A stretch of DNA of 64,000 bases from Membranipora membranacea (lineage: Eukaryota; Bryozoa; Gymnolaemata; Cheilostomatida; Membraniporidae): assembly GCA_914767715.1 (NCBI GenBank), contig OU612072.1, forward strand, positions 7,254,001 through 7,318,000, written 5' to 3'. The notes under the pieces were generated by a model that had not been told where the DNA came from, did not search any database, and saw only the letters and a program-made list of their open reading frames with translations. The first letter of the stretch is position 1. Every line of letters begins with the position of its first letter. Positions 35,961 to 48,939 of the stretch are shown one piece after another. A program made the translations under genes and the position numbers.

Positions 35961-36060
35961 TGAAATGGCAACTCAATCCTTAGTAGGTTTACTAATCACA
36001 ATAGTAACCTTTTAAACTTTCCTGCAAGGTGAATAACCTCATGTACACTATACTCTGTAG

Positions 36061-36138
36061 ATTTCCAGTTTGCTGCTCGAGCTGAACCTGACAAGATACA
36101 ACAGCCTGTAGATGACAGTGACGAAGAGGACGAATAGT
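36061..36138 (+). other. Candidate terminal exon with acidic tail
   Basis: After CTCTGTAG, the plus strand reads FQFAARAEPDKIQQPVDDSD then EEDE and a stop; identical in unit B at about 52895-52970. An acidic end like this often closes nuclear proteins, but no upstream exon was found, and the opposite strand is also open here. Confidence 0.25.
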
Positions 36139-37850
36139 CAACAGCAGTGATCAATATATCTTCGATGTGTCTGGACAATCTCAGAACTATATAGGCATAT
36201 TTGTCCGTTTATACATCAGCAAGAAACACAGCATTGCATAACAGCCTGTAACTTCAAGTTACTTTAAGTATGAAGACTGAATATTTATAAAAAATCTCTT
36301 CCATCCTCCCAGACACTACTCTTCAGGTATATCTGCACTGACTTGTATCTACACATAGATTGTGATGATCTGGAGAAGTTGTCTACTCCGACTCATATTA
36401 CTATTATTTTGTATATTCCGAATATTTTTTTTGTCTTTTTATTGACTTTTAATGATTGCATGAATGCCAATAAAATGTAACTTACCCGTTTAATACTTAA
36501 TAAAAGTTTGATAAAGACTTACTACTTGGTATTTTCGGAAGGTAAAAAGATACATGATTGGTGTTTGACATACAGCGCTGACAGGTGTGATGTATTTGTG
36601 AGGCAAACTCAAGAATGCTGACTTACAACAGTAAATATAGTGCTAGAGGAAGGTGTCATAGGTATTTATAACTTATGTGTCAGAGCACGATTTAATGCTA
36701 TGCACAGAACGATGCAAATAATTTGTAGCTGATAGAAAATTGATTCGTACAGAAAGAGGTTGCCGACTGTTTGCGATATTGTAACTTTCCCAACCGCTAA
36801 CATTATTTTTAAGTGATCAGCCTCATTTTCAGGAGGGACAATATGCACTGATGTAGCAGAAAACTATCCACATGGATTAGATTTGAGATCATGGCTTTGT
36901 TACCAGCTCATTTCTTCCTTGGAAGCTAAATACTTTTTGCTTCCGGAATCATATCAAACACAAGTTATATACTTCGGAGATGAAGCAAGGCAAATAACTT
37001 TAAATATTTCCATTACAATGTGTGCAGACCCAGTCAGGAGTCGTCTGAAGGTTAAGGGTAAGGATTTATGATCCAGGTTCAATTACTGGCGTTGGCTGTG
37101 AATTTTGATTTGGCACTGGCAAGCTATTCATCCTGGCCAGGTCTGATCAGAGCAGGACCATGAATACAGGAGGTCTGCTGAGTGCTTGCAGGCAGGACAA
37201 AGTACTGCCTCTTCAAAAAAGAATAGCTGGCAACGGCAGGCAAGGGTAACAGGTTTCTACCCCACACAAGCCACCTGCCCTTAAGATTGGCCGTGAAATA
37301 GGGTGGTCAAATAAAGACCTAGTGTATAGAATGTTAACAATAACATTTAATAGACATATTATATTGTATTGTGATGAGGTATGCAGAAAATATCCAATCC
37401 AGTTGATGCAGTTTACACAATGCCAACTGAAGGAAGTCCCTGATTATCACAATATACATACTATATTATAAACAAGCTTATGTGCACTTCCATGTAAAGT
37501 AGAATTTTATTACTCATGGAAATCCCACATTAAGTGCACTAAAACGGGACCTCAATTACAGGAGGATTCCTCTCATCTTCTGAGCAATGTGTTAAACTGC
37601 ATTATTCATTGCATTATAGTAGTATCGTGTAAGTGTATCTTTCATGTACATATATAAAAGGAAGTATATGCTTTATGTTACGATCTGTTGATGTAGCCTG
37701 TCTCAAATACAGTGGTGATAATCTGTTTAGAATACTTCACATTGGTCTGTTTATCCGCCTGCATCAAGCCTAAACTTAACCCTCAGTAGGTTGACTTATT
37801 TATTCAGGTGGTATTAATAGTCCATGGGGACTTTTGTTTTAGAACAAATG

Positions 37851-38177
37851 TTAAAATGGTCGAAGCAACACAAAACAACTTCCCAGGAAAAAATACTGTC
37901 TAAAATATTTGTCAGTATTTATTTTTTTATTTGGTTCCTGCATCCAGTAAATATTGAAATTCAGGCATAAACTGGCGACTAAAAAAAAATTGCAGCGCAT
38001 TGTCATGTACTCAGGTCTTTGGTCTATAAGCTTTCGCTCTGATTCTAGGGAATCTATTATTTTATTAACTTTATTGACAGCCTGTATGAGGTTTGGTATT
38101 GAGCATCCGAAGTTCTCTTCATCACATCTAATATTTGAAAAACTTGCTGTGTGTATAACAGTATAGTCGGTCCTCAA
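37851..38177 (-). other. Conserved candidate exon (NIRCDEENFG frame), unit A copy
   Basis: Minus-strand frame with HTASFSNIRCDEENFGCSIP and NKIIDSLESERKLIDQ. The unit B copy (54635-54930) differs by a 9-bp in-frame indel (VNK) and conservative changes, which is what a coding exon would show. No family recognised. Confidence 0.35.
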
Positions 38178-39007
38178 ATTGCACCATTTCAGCAGAATTT
38201 GTCTCTAACCTAGCTTGGTAAATAAATATACAAGACCTCAACTAACTTGATTTGGTCCTCAGTTGTTGTGTTATTCCTGGTTGCGGATTGACTCTAAATT
38301 AAAAAAAAAACATTCAAATTTAACATGTATTGAGCCTTTCAAGATTAAAATTGAACTATCGAAATGGCCAACTGACTGTGGTATCATGGTATTTTATTGA
38401 AGGCTTATCCGTGGCCTGTAAGATTACAAACATTGTTACGACAGAACAGGACAAAATTAAAACATTATAAAATAAGTAATTAAGAGCCTTGTGGTCATTC
38501 GAAAATAGCATATAATTAAAGTGCACATATAAGGAAATGTCAAGATAAAGATCTCAAAGATTAATAAAAGTTCTCACAGATAAACCACTCTATCAAGCGA
38601 AACATTAGCCACCTACAGATGTAAATACAAAACACTCCACTCAATATAAACCTCTTTGGCCTACCAGATTGTGTCTGAATCGAGTAACACTAGTAGCATG
38701 AAGATTTGAGTGGATGGATTACTATTCCTATCTGATTAAGCAAGAGCTCTGAGTTAAAAATCTACGAAATAGTTGTGTACACTTAATGTGCCATCTATAT
38801 TATGGTCTAAAACTGAATTTTGATTTTATCAAAAATCTTAATCATATATCTTCCCTCTCGTCAAAAAAAAACAATTGAAGATGGATGATACAGTAAGTTT
38901 ATTATCATAGTCAGTGAAAAGACAACTACCGTCTCTGGTTATATAGATGTATGCTGTTATAATTATTGTATAAATATCGATATAAAATAATTTAATCATT
39001 GTATAAA

Positions 39008-42000
39008 CTATTTCAGTCTGCAGTAAATAATCTCATCTGAATCAATCTGATCTAGATCCTCGGAAGACAATACCAGCTGATCACCTTCTAGTTGGATATC
39101 CGTAAGCCTAGTAGATGAATTACCAAGATCTAGGTCCAGATTCTTCACATAATTACCTTCAAAAAGAAATTAAAATTATCATAAATCCCTAATATCCAGG
39201 TAAATTTGGTAACCAAGGATTAGGCTTTGTATTTAGAGTGTATTGTAGAGTGGAAAAATTCTTCAGCTGTCAGGTGTTAAGAAAGAGCATGTATTAGTTA
39301 ATATTTTGTTGCATCTTGAAAATACAGAGTTAACGATGCCTTATTATTATTATGTCAGAGCTTAATTGTCTAATAATCTTGGTAATCCAGGAACTTCGGA
39401 GCATTTTGCGACAATCTTTAACTTGAGCAGACAGAAAAGCATTGCATAACAATAATATGCTCCCTACAATAATTTATCAGACATACCTGTGTTGATATCC
39501 AGTACAGAGATAGATGTGCTGTAGAAATCTTTTACCAGCACATAGCGCTTAGCGTAATTAACTACAGAGGCCGGGCGCATCACATGAGTAGATGTCCACT
39601 CTATCTCTTCTGTAGTCAGGTTTAGCTTGTATACTTTGCTGGTCCAACAGCTAGTGATGATAACAGAGTCATCTCCAGCCTCACATATACATGAGGTCCA
39701 GCTAAGCTGAGTACAGGGAATGTGTCTGATGATGTCACCAGTTAGTGAATACACAATGAGCCTCTTATTAGATACATCACCTGCTATCACATGAGATCCT
39801 AATAAAGCTAACATATTATGGCAATTAAAGTGACTACTGTCAGGATGATACCATGAGGTAATAAGCTGACCTAGCATATTATAAATGCATAGTCTTCTCT
39901 TATCCTGAATCTCCTGAATTACAAATATTTGATTATTTTTAGCTCTGATACTCTCTACACGTTCCCCTGATTGTAAAGAAGTAAATATTGTCTCATTTCC
40001 CTGAGAATCAATCTGTGATATTGACCCATTGGATCCTACATATGTAACCCCTTTATACTGGCAAATGGTCATGGGAAAGCAGCCTAAAGATAATGTTTTG
40101 ATTGTATTTATAGCAGACGGTGGTTTGATATTTTTGAGCACAGACTGATTGTTGAGGCTGATTATGAAACTCTCTGCTGCTGTAAGCTTCACCTCTATGT
40201 CTCTACTCTCATTCTCTGGAAAAAAAATCTTAGAGTGATTACCAATGCCTGAGTTGATTGTCAAATGACCAAAATAATCTAAATAATATATTACAATACA
40301 TAATTTTAATTATTTGTATTAAAAGGATCTTTGAAATGTGTATTTACCAGTATTAACCCATACCTTTGATAGTAAAGAAAAAAAGAGTAAAATGAACGTT
40401 TTTAGATAAATATTGATTCAAATGGTGCACAAATTTTGGAAATCACTTTGAATGCGTAAAAAAATTGGAATTTTGGTGTCCACTCAATTGGATTCAAAGC
40501 TAAGTTATATAAACACACCTTGGATAACAAATATTACCTGTTAGGAGAGGTTCTATAACAGTGTTCGGTACAATAAGATCCCTGTGCTGACTCTCCATCA
40601 TTTCTGACAGCTTTCTCTCTATCTGGGTTTTCTCCTTCAGCAGGGAGATCTGATGAAAAGAGAGTTTACATTACAGTGATACAGAGCTGCACAGGACCAG
40701 TACTCCCATATTTTAATCCCCGAAAATGATTTGTGATCTAAAGTGTGGAAATTGGATTTGTCTTCTCATTTGTGACAAGGAGCCAACAACTACAGTTTAT
40801 CATCATAACAGCATGATTTTGTTGAAGGTATATAGATGCAGATGAAATCGAGTGATAGACAAATATGATAATCACTGATATGTTTAAATTTTTTTGAAAA
40901 AGATTATACCCAAATCACAGGATTATTGCGAAAGTATGAAAGGAAATATGTGGACCCGCACTGTGTCCAGTATGAAACTAATTCGAGAGAGATTCGAGAA
41001 ATTCGAGAGATATGAAACTAATTCGAGAAGCTGATCTATCATTAGATATATATATATATATATAATGTATATATTTATATATATCTGTATACAATATATA
41101 TGTTACATGTTGTACCGTAGACATACAAATAGACAGTTTTCTGAGGTCTGATTTAGGCTTGAAAAAGACAAGACGAGTCTGCGTTCCACATACATCAACA
41201 TGAATCCATTTGACAATTGACTCGTCCCAAGTAACTTGTGATTTGAGTTATCAACTTACCCGATTGCAGGGATCAAACATATATCTGATTTTCTTCATCT
41301 CTTCACAGATACCAGTATACTTGATATTGTACTGCGATACTGACTCCTTACTTTCTCTTCTGTTCTGTATAAATTCAGCTTCCAGCTGTTTGTATTTCTC
41401 ATTAATTGCCTCGATCTGCAAACATTAGCAGGCGAATTAATCTAAGTAATGATTAACCATATCGTCATGAGAAAATACTTCGCTCATATCCTTACTCCTT
41501 GTAGCTGCTGACCCCAACATCAAAACCATTTCTGTTCAGAGCAACAAAATCAGCGACTAAAAACTAATCAATAACAGTTTTCTTGCCAAAGTTGTCATTG
41601 TCAACAAAAGAAATTGAGATTAATCTATAAAGGCTGGTAGAGAACAAAACTCTTCACCCTACAAGTTTGGCCCAGTGATTCCGTCTAATGCTGAGTCATG
41701 TCCCAAGATTGACAATTTATAAGATACAGCTAAAATGGAACTTTTCCCTTCCAACAGATCTAAGATCACTATAGTAATTTTGTTTCAGTCTTTGAGGTTT
41801 TTTGATGTCCATGCACCCATTGTCTTCCGACAATCTAAATCCTTGAGACGAATGGTCCCTCAGCAGTGCCTGCAGACAATTCAGAGGCAAATTTACACAC
41901 AGACCTGCTGATCACGAGTGTGATGTATAGATCTTACTCCATCACCAGTCTCTTCATCCCATTGAGTCAGTAAATCTGAAGTCTGACTTATAACTTCAGT

Positions 42001-45000
42001 GAACCCTTCGAGTTTCCCTTCTGCACAAGATTTCAAAGGCTCCAGTTTGGACCGAATCCTTTCTGCAAGCTGGGAGAGTGGTATATACTTGTGTGATGAG
42101 CCTGTAACTATAACAAAAATAAAGTTTCGGATTCGGTTGTAAAATTTTATCAATAGCAGCAATTTAGTTAAATTATGACATTTCCTGAATTATATTGACA
42201 TGGCGCTGGTCAAACCCAATTCAATAGTTTGAGATGCAAAATTAGGAAGAATACAAATTATGTGCCTCTTGTTAATATTTGGGAAATAAATGCAACAAAT
42301 GTTGCAAAATTATTATTACCCAAACAGAATGTGGTTGGTGAGTTTAGGCAGTTACAACAGAACATCTCACAACAGTTTTCACATCCCACAGATGATTGTT
42401 CTGCGCGGTGTATGCTACAAAATGTCCCTTCTTGTAGTGATATTGTGTCCGTGGACTGCGTATGATGAGCTGATGTTCTCCAGTTGTCTGTCCGGCCAAC
42501 CATTGCAGCTTCATCTGTAAGCGATGGTGACTGGGCTATATCCATTATTGGTCGAACTAACTGCACTACCTGGTGAGGAGACACAATAAGCACGATGAAT
42601 TTCAGGCTATTAGTGTGGTGGCATTTGTACATATAGAACAATGACAAGGCATCAAATTTTATGGTGTAAAACTAGAGAAGAACCCCCAGTGATTTCATCG
42701 ACTTCTATTTACTTCAAGCTGGGCTTATGGCCGTGCATAAACACAAGATATTTGTAAAGCTGGTGGTACAATTTAGAGTTTTTGGAAATAGGTGGCTCAT
42801 TATTGCCAGTTTATTACTTCTACCTTGCCCGCTGGCTTGTTGCCTGCTTGTTTACATGGCGGTCGACTCTGATTAGTCTCAATCAGCACACATTCATATT
42901 GTCTACTGTCAATGTTAGCATCAGCTTCAGGATGAAAACCTGTAAAAATCAGACAGGATTATTTAATGAGAACAATAGACCATGTGGTAAATCCTTATGG
43001 CTGCATGCCTGGCTTTTGAAGTGTGTAGAGTGCGTATGAGAGGACATTGTGGCATGTGGAAATCTTATCAAATAAAGGAAAAAAGAGAGGCAATTTGGAA
43101 TTCATTTCAATGTAGGAAACCAGTCATCTCATATGGTAGAGAGTGTTACCAGTTTAAATTGAAGACAGAATACAATAAATTTGTGAAAATTGTCTATTGA
43201 GTATTTAAAATTTGAGCCTTTGAAAAGGTGCATTGATCTCTGCCTTAAATAAAAAAGCAAGATCCACCAGCTTACGCTTTAGTCGGCTTATTGTGAAATG
43301 AGCGCAGCAGCAAGAAAGAGCATGCTCTGCAATAAAGTTATTTTGACTTTACGTTAATTTAAAATAGGCGCCTCCATTTACGGTTCGATAGATTGATAAA
43401 GTGAATACATAATGATGGCGAGTCTCTAACTAGCACTACATAAGCTGATGTTCTTTAAGACATAAAGATGACAATGGCAACAGGTGAATCAATTTTTTCC
43501 ATGGTAATAATATTTAACTACATGTAAAGTGTTATAACCTTGATGTGGAGAAGTGAGAGCAATGAGGCCTTCTGCTGCAAGGGTGGCTTCTGGTGTAGGA
43601 GGGTTACACAAATCAATGGATGATATAGAAAGGGGAGCAGGCATTCCCTCTCTGCCATACTCAGAGGGTGATATTGATAGATTTTTATCATCTGATAATG
43701 TCTCATCTGTCACCTGATGATGGAACTCATCTGATGACAAGCTGAAGTTGGGCTGTGGTAAGAAAGAGTCAAAAAATCAGGGTAAGGGTTAAGAGATATC
43801 GAACAGTGTAATTAAAAGGACAACTCCAGACTGCCTGTCATTATATACCATGGGACATGCTCAAGAGATTTTGGAGATTTGTACCAAACTCCCTAGAACA
43901 AGTTTAATCCGATTGCCTGCATTCCTGTTGCTCCATTCTACTGGTCACGCCGTGGATCGGGAGCGACTCAGAATGCAGTCAAATAGACCAAAGTTGGTCT
44001 ACAAACTCCCTAACATGCACTGATAAAAAAGTTAGACTTGTAAGACTTCTGATAAATGAGGATTTGAATTTGAAAGTTTATATTAATCAGGGGCAGTTAG
44101 GCTAATATGGAATAATCCTCCCAAATGCAATCAAAGCGTTCAAATTTGACAGATTTGACAGATGTCAAATGTCACAGAAAACTTTACCTCAAGATTAAGA
44201 GCACTGTTATCATCTTCACCTTGGCATCTGCACATCTGATATTTAATGTTACACCGCTGACAGAGAGGTAGATTGTCATCATCACCGTCAGCGCCTTCAG
44301 GGGAAAGTTCAGTAACGGTTGTAGGCAGGTTGGAAGGTACTGTCTGTAATCAAGGGTTACACTTTGTATACAGTTGAACATTCAAGGGAAAGGAAACTTG
44401 TATTCAAAGTTGATCGCGGTATGATATCATAATATTATTTCACACTTTAACACTTTAATTTATTTAAAAATGCTGTTGGCTAGCAGTCTATCAAAACTCC
44501 TCCCATACTAGCAAGTTATGCACCCCCGACAGAAAGAGACAGATTTATAATGACAGCGATAATTTTTCAATTTGACGAAACAAATCTGTTCCACCCGACC
44601 TCTTGCTAAGCGATAAAAAACTGCAATACTTACTTCATCTTTTTTTTCTTTACAAATACAAGGTACGAAGTGGTTTGGCCTCCATTTCCCTTGATCCAGC
44701 AGATCAAAAGAGGATTCATCGGTGCTTGTCCAGCTAATGACAATTCTTCGAACAGCTGTCCCTTCAGGCTTGATGGTCCCAGAAAAGAGTTCTCTTTTTG
44801 TGTAAGAGTTGTTGTGGCTGGGATAAATCACCTGTATTTCAACACTCAGATGTTGACTCAAAAAGAAGATGTCTACCATTGAGCTGTACTTTCTGGAATC
44901 GAGCATCGATCTGCTGTGGTTTTTAATCGCCCTCACGGAATCTTTAGCGACAAAGTCAGCGATGGATGATTGTAGAATCATATCTAGGTCTTGTTCAGTA

Positions 45001-48000
45001 AGATCATTTCTGAATGTTTTTCTCAGCATTGTCAGGTTTAAAAGGTTGGCATTGTTGTGCATAAATATGCAGTTTCTAACTCTGAGCTCGAATGCTTTGT
45101 CTTCAGAGCCAAAGAGCAACCAGCATACAGAGTTGAAGAGGCAACTACCATCCTTACTAACATCAATCGGTATGAGATTTGTGACAGACTGGCGCCTAAA
45201 ATAAAATATTGATGATTTGGTTAAAATGCGGTTAAAATCACAAGGTTTCATATATATATATATATAAATATATATATATATACAATTTTATTGCATCAAC
45301 CACCACCTGAAAATGTTCTCCCTCATGTGCAAAAAAAATCAACAAAAACCAAGAAAATCAAGTTTAGCGATTCGTCAGAAATACTTTGCGCAGGTTTTGG
45401 AGTACCTAGAATCTCAAAACTCAACTTTTTTCGCATCACGTACCCGCAAATTTAGTTATCTCAAACATATAGTTATATCTTATGAAATCTTGTCTTCCTA
45501 TAAAGCTGCTCTTAGCTTGATGCTACATCAGGCAGTTTTCAATCCTGAAACTAAATTCTGCAAGTTTTGGTGTACACCAACATAATAGTCCAGTGGCAGC
45601 CTACCAAAAATATGGCTAAAAACGCAAATTCATTTACGAAATTGGATGCATAAATTCCAAGAGTGGATTCTAGGGTAGTTTTTTGAGGCGGTCGCAATGG
45701 TGATGATTTACCTTACACAAAGTTGCACAATAGGCAGCAAATTGCCAAAAACGCTGCCAAAAATGGCCAAAATTGCTGTTCTTATGATATTTCAAAGGTC
45801 TGTCCCTCGCTCACCTTATGAGTTGCGCTGCTCAAACTCTGCAATCAGATTCATACATACCTTGGTCAGTTTTTGGTAAAATATCAGCATAATATCTCAA
45901 ATATTGAGTGAATAACCAAGCTTATAAAAAGTGATAGAGTGAAAAACGCTGCCAAAAAAAGGGAAAGTGATGAAAGAATGATGATATGGTTTCAAAACAG
46001 CCAAAATCTGAAAGCGCATGTCATAATTAGTGGATCTACAACTTTACATGGGTCTGCTATCATAAATAGCCGAGATGTGGCCAACAACGGTTGCAATACC
46101 CCCTTATATCACCTGTATATAACTATCATTGAAACGACACTACTTTTTCAATTTTGCAGACGCCTCGAGATCTGACTTTGAATATTCGTATTGATCTGAT
46201 TTTATTATGGTGGTTTTGTATTGACTCAATCAATGACAAAATAATTTTCTCTCAGCACTACGCAACTTCCTGATGATCCTTGAGGGAGTGAACTTTTGCT
46301 TTACACACTATATAACCTTGTAAAGACGACTATTATGATACTATAAAGGAATCCTAAGAATACGCACTATCTCAAAAAAGACACACTCAGAGCATTGAAA
46401 ACTGGTGTTATGCAATGGGAGGGTCAATACACAGTCACCATACAAAAATCAGATCAATACAAACATTTGAAGCCTGTTTTTTAGGCAGAAAAAGTAGTTT
46501 CACTTTAATGATAGTTATACACAGGTGATAGAAGGGGCATTGCAACTGTTGTTGACCGCATCTCAGCTTTTTATGATAGCAGACCCATGTAAAGTTGTAG
46601 ATCCACTATATTATGACATGCTCTTTCAGATTTTGGATGTTTTGAAACCATATCATCATTTTTTGATCACTTTCCCTTTTACCGGCAGCGTTTTTGGCAA
46701 TTAGCGACCCATTGTGCAACTTAGTGTAAGGTACATTGTTACCATTGCGATCAGCGTGAAAAACTGTACCAGTAACAACTGACAAACCTTATCCATCCAA
46801 AAGTGCAAATGGAAGTGACAAGATAGGCAGGGGCTGCCACCGGACTATAACAACATCAATATTCCCAATTATTTACCATAATAATTATCAAAAGAGTCGA
46901 ATGTAGCAAATTTCTTTTCATCATTGTCTGTATAATACGAATGTTGCTGGGCATAGGTTGAATTGGATTCAAACCAAAACTTGACATACTCTAGAATTTG
47001 CAAGAGGACAACTTTACCATTCCACAGATGCTTGAAACAGCTAGATTAGGCTAGCTAACAAATAAACACCTACTTTATAGGCTCCCATGCCACCTAATGA
47101 GCTAAATTAAACTCTAGCCAACTAGACAAACTCTAGCTAACAATTACACACCCACTTAAGCCCAGATAGACTCCAACCCCAACTAACTATTAACAAGTTA
47201 ACTCAGACTCTAGCTAACATTAACTAGCATATGTAGCCCTACATATAAGCAAGAAAAATACTTTACCTGAATATCTTCTCAGTGACTCTATCCACATTTA
47301 CATTGCGCGCCTTTGTACTAACAGCGATTGGGACGTGAAAAAACTGATCAGCCTGAAAATAAAAACACCTGATATAGCATGATCTCAAAGCTAAGCAAGA
47401 ATTTGGACATCATATTGGCTAAGAATCTAATAAATAAAAATACTCACTGCGGGTAGGGCGTTGGCCCAGTCCTCCTGTGTTTTGAGAGTGTCTGCCAGCT
47501 CCCTAAAGTCTAACTTCCCCGGACATCTGGGACTTTGAAAACCTACAGAGGCCAAAATATTTTTCTGGTTTAGACTGGAATACAGAATAATTAATTTTTT
47601 TCAAGGAGACAAACTCGCTGACTTTGTAGAGCTTTCCTATATTCAATTACTTGATCATCTCTGTGGAACCATTAAAATTCCGATATCACATAAAGCATAT
47701 CTACCAAAGTGTTTAATTATAAGGTACAGGATGTGAGATAGTATATACAGATGCCTTATTAGGAAGTCTATTTTTAATTGGACCAGCTGCCATACTATTC
47801 CTCTAGTGATATGGCTTCAGTGGGATTTACTAGATCTAGATCTAAAGAGCAATAAAAATGTGTGACCAAGGAGTTATCCTTTGATTGATTCACTGAAAAG
47901 TCACTCATTTTATCTTGGTCAGCAACCTCGACTGTTTTTATTCAAACTTTACTAAACACACGAATCTTAAATATTTACCCTCATCCTGATGTTCTCCAGA

Positions 48001-48267
48001 TACTTTGCTCGGGACTCGCGATTTTTCTTCTTTTGGCCTATCACCGGGTTTGTGCCTTTTCCGTGACAATAAGGCGGGAGATGAGTCGTATTTGGCCCAA
48101 ATTTCATTCCTTTTACTTTTGATATTATAAACTGTGCGCTCAGCTATTCCGTACTCCTTCGTAATGTCATCCACAGTGAACCCCTGATTAATCTTACCCA
48201 AAATCTCAATTTTCTGTTTACCACTTAGATCCTTTCTTTTATGCTTTGGAGTTTTGTTGGAAGCCAT
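39008..48267 (-). CDS. Unit B HTH-OTU-B-box-coiled-coil-propeller gene, intact, 13 exons
   Basis: Exons: 48267-47979, 47542-47448, 47352-47267, 45195-44634, 44343-44188, 43752-43539, 42939-42824, 42569-42320, 42101-41905, 41415-41260, 40649-40538, 40215-39487, 39156-39008. All borders are GT-AG and phases join, giving 1036 residues. Order: pogo/CENP-B-like HTH (about 14-60, LSGKQKIEILGKINQGFTV); OTU protease (about 158-344) with DGSC (D172, C175) and WRPNHF (H332); CxxC...CxC segment (345-396); acidic PLS/PTP segment (397-467); B-box-like finger (C557, H560, C569, C572, C577, C580); helical coiled coils (590-744); beta-propeller (745-987); acidic tail. This suggests a deubiquitinase placed on a TRIM-like, RING-less scaffold whose propeller recognises a target. 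One gene is inferred from phase continuity; two adjacent genes remain possible. The exon 6 donor (GTTATA) is weak. Confidence 0.75.
39487..40215 (-). other. Hypervariable propeller exon of the unit B gene
   Basis: One exon of 243 codons with repeated blade-like strands: VTYVGSNGSISQIDSQGN, IRAKNNQIFVIQ, RRLCIYNMLGQLITSWYHP, RLIVYSLTGDIIRHI and KVYKLNLTTEEIEWTSTHV. It differs from the unit C exon (57004-56273) at about 45 residues, clustered in the segments joining the strands, while flanking introns hardly differ. Confidence 0.8.
40981..41080. repeat. Short ATTCGAGA and TA repeats in an intron of unit B
   Basis: ATTCGAGAGA-type copies followed by a TA microsatellite; the same tract occurs in unit C at about 57768-57870 with a shorter TA run. 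Confidence 0.7.
45586..46847. mobile_element. Foldback MITE-like element, copy 3 (unit B)
   Basis: Same termini and place as copy 2 in unit A: TAGTCCAGTGGCAGCC at the left, GGCTGCCACCGGACTA at the right, TA on both sides. It occupies the intron upstream of the OTU exon. Unit C lacks it, its corresponding intron being only about 206 bp. Confidence 0.75.
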
Positions 48268-48600
48268 GATGTTTGTTGATTCACTCTATAATCTAAAAAG
48301 ATGAAGAAAATACTTAAATATTGTTGCAAGCATTGCAAGCATTGCAAGCTACCACCGATCACAATCTAAGCGACCAATCCATTTGTAACAACTAATTACA
48401 ACTCTCTACAGGCTTTGATATGAATTTATGGATCAGTGGTGAAATACATAAAGTGGCTATTTGTAAAGATTTGCCATCAGTAAAAAGCTTTGTGTGAGGA
48501 TCACACTGCTTGCAGATTGACTTTGTGATACGAGTCTCTCTGCACGGTAGCGTTTGTATTCATCCAAAGGTGCTTGAGTTCCCAGTTCTCCAGTTCTGGT

Positions 48601-48939
48601 GGGATGACTTTTCTGTTTGAGAACTCCAGCACATTTGAATTGATTCAGTCACTACGGTGCAAAGATAACCAACCTATATTGATTGGTCAGGATCTAAATA
48701 AAGCTATCTGGCAGCTTTTACGTTATGCATTTGACGTCCCAGTAACAGCCTTGAAAAACCCAGGCAAGCTGCTTGACCAATGTTTACAACAGCCAGCAAT
48801 GATAGTTTCTAAACTTGTGGACCAATCAAAGATGCGGTCCAGCAACCAATACATAAATAGCATTGAATTCCATATCTGTAATAGCATCATTAGCTTTCTT
48901 TTGCAAAACAAAGGGCTTGCAAAAATAGCCAGTCCCTAG
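48601..48939 (+). other. Conserved plus-strand open frame upstream of the unit B gene
   Basis: Counterpart of 12601-12985, starting MTFLFENSSTFELIQSL and diverging from the HTH gene 330 bp away. The two copies keep the frame over about 80 codons despite a 15-bp indel, then end differently. No domain recognised. Confidence 0.25.

Larger units (their letters stand above)
32809..39007. repeat. Unit A/B inter-genic segment, duplicated at 49306-55808
   Basis: Matches 49306-55808 along its length with scattered indels. No complete gene seen. It contains a decayed LINE fragment (34080-34420), candidate exons at 35692-35976, 36061-36138 and 37851-38177, a C-run near 33090 and a G-run near 34300. It separates the unit A gene's 5' end from the unit B gene's 3' end. 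Confidence 0.8.

Noticed and set aside
36832-37071. Plus-strand exon reading GLDLRSWLCYQLISSLEAKY
   Set aside because: Acceptor and frame look good in unit A, but unit B (53690-53935) has frame-breaking indels and a stop, so no support from comparison.
42229-42520. Plus-strand open frames repeated in units A, B and C (also 5946, 59016)
   Set aside because: They are anti-sense to the B-box exon; conservation follows from that exon.
43518-43706. Minus-strand frame MRHYQMIKIYQ in B and C
   Set aside because: Alternative frame of the PLS/PTP exon, which has correct splice phase in the other frame.
44188-44381. Minus-strand frame MFNCIQSVTLDYRQYLP
   Set aside because: Shifted frame across the Cys-rich exon 5; the spliced frame gives LCQRCNIKYQMCRCQ and joins both neighbours.
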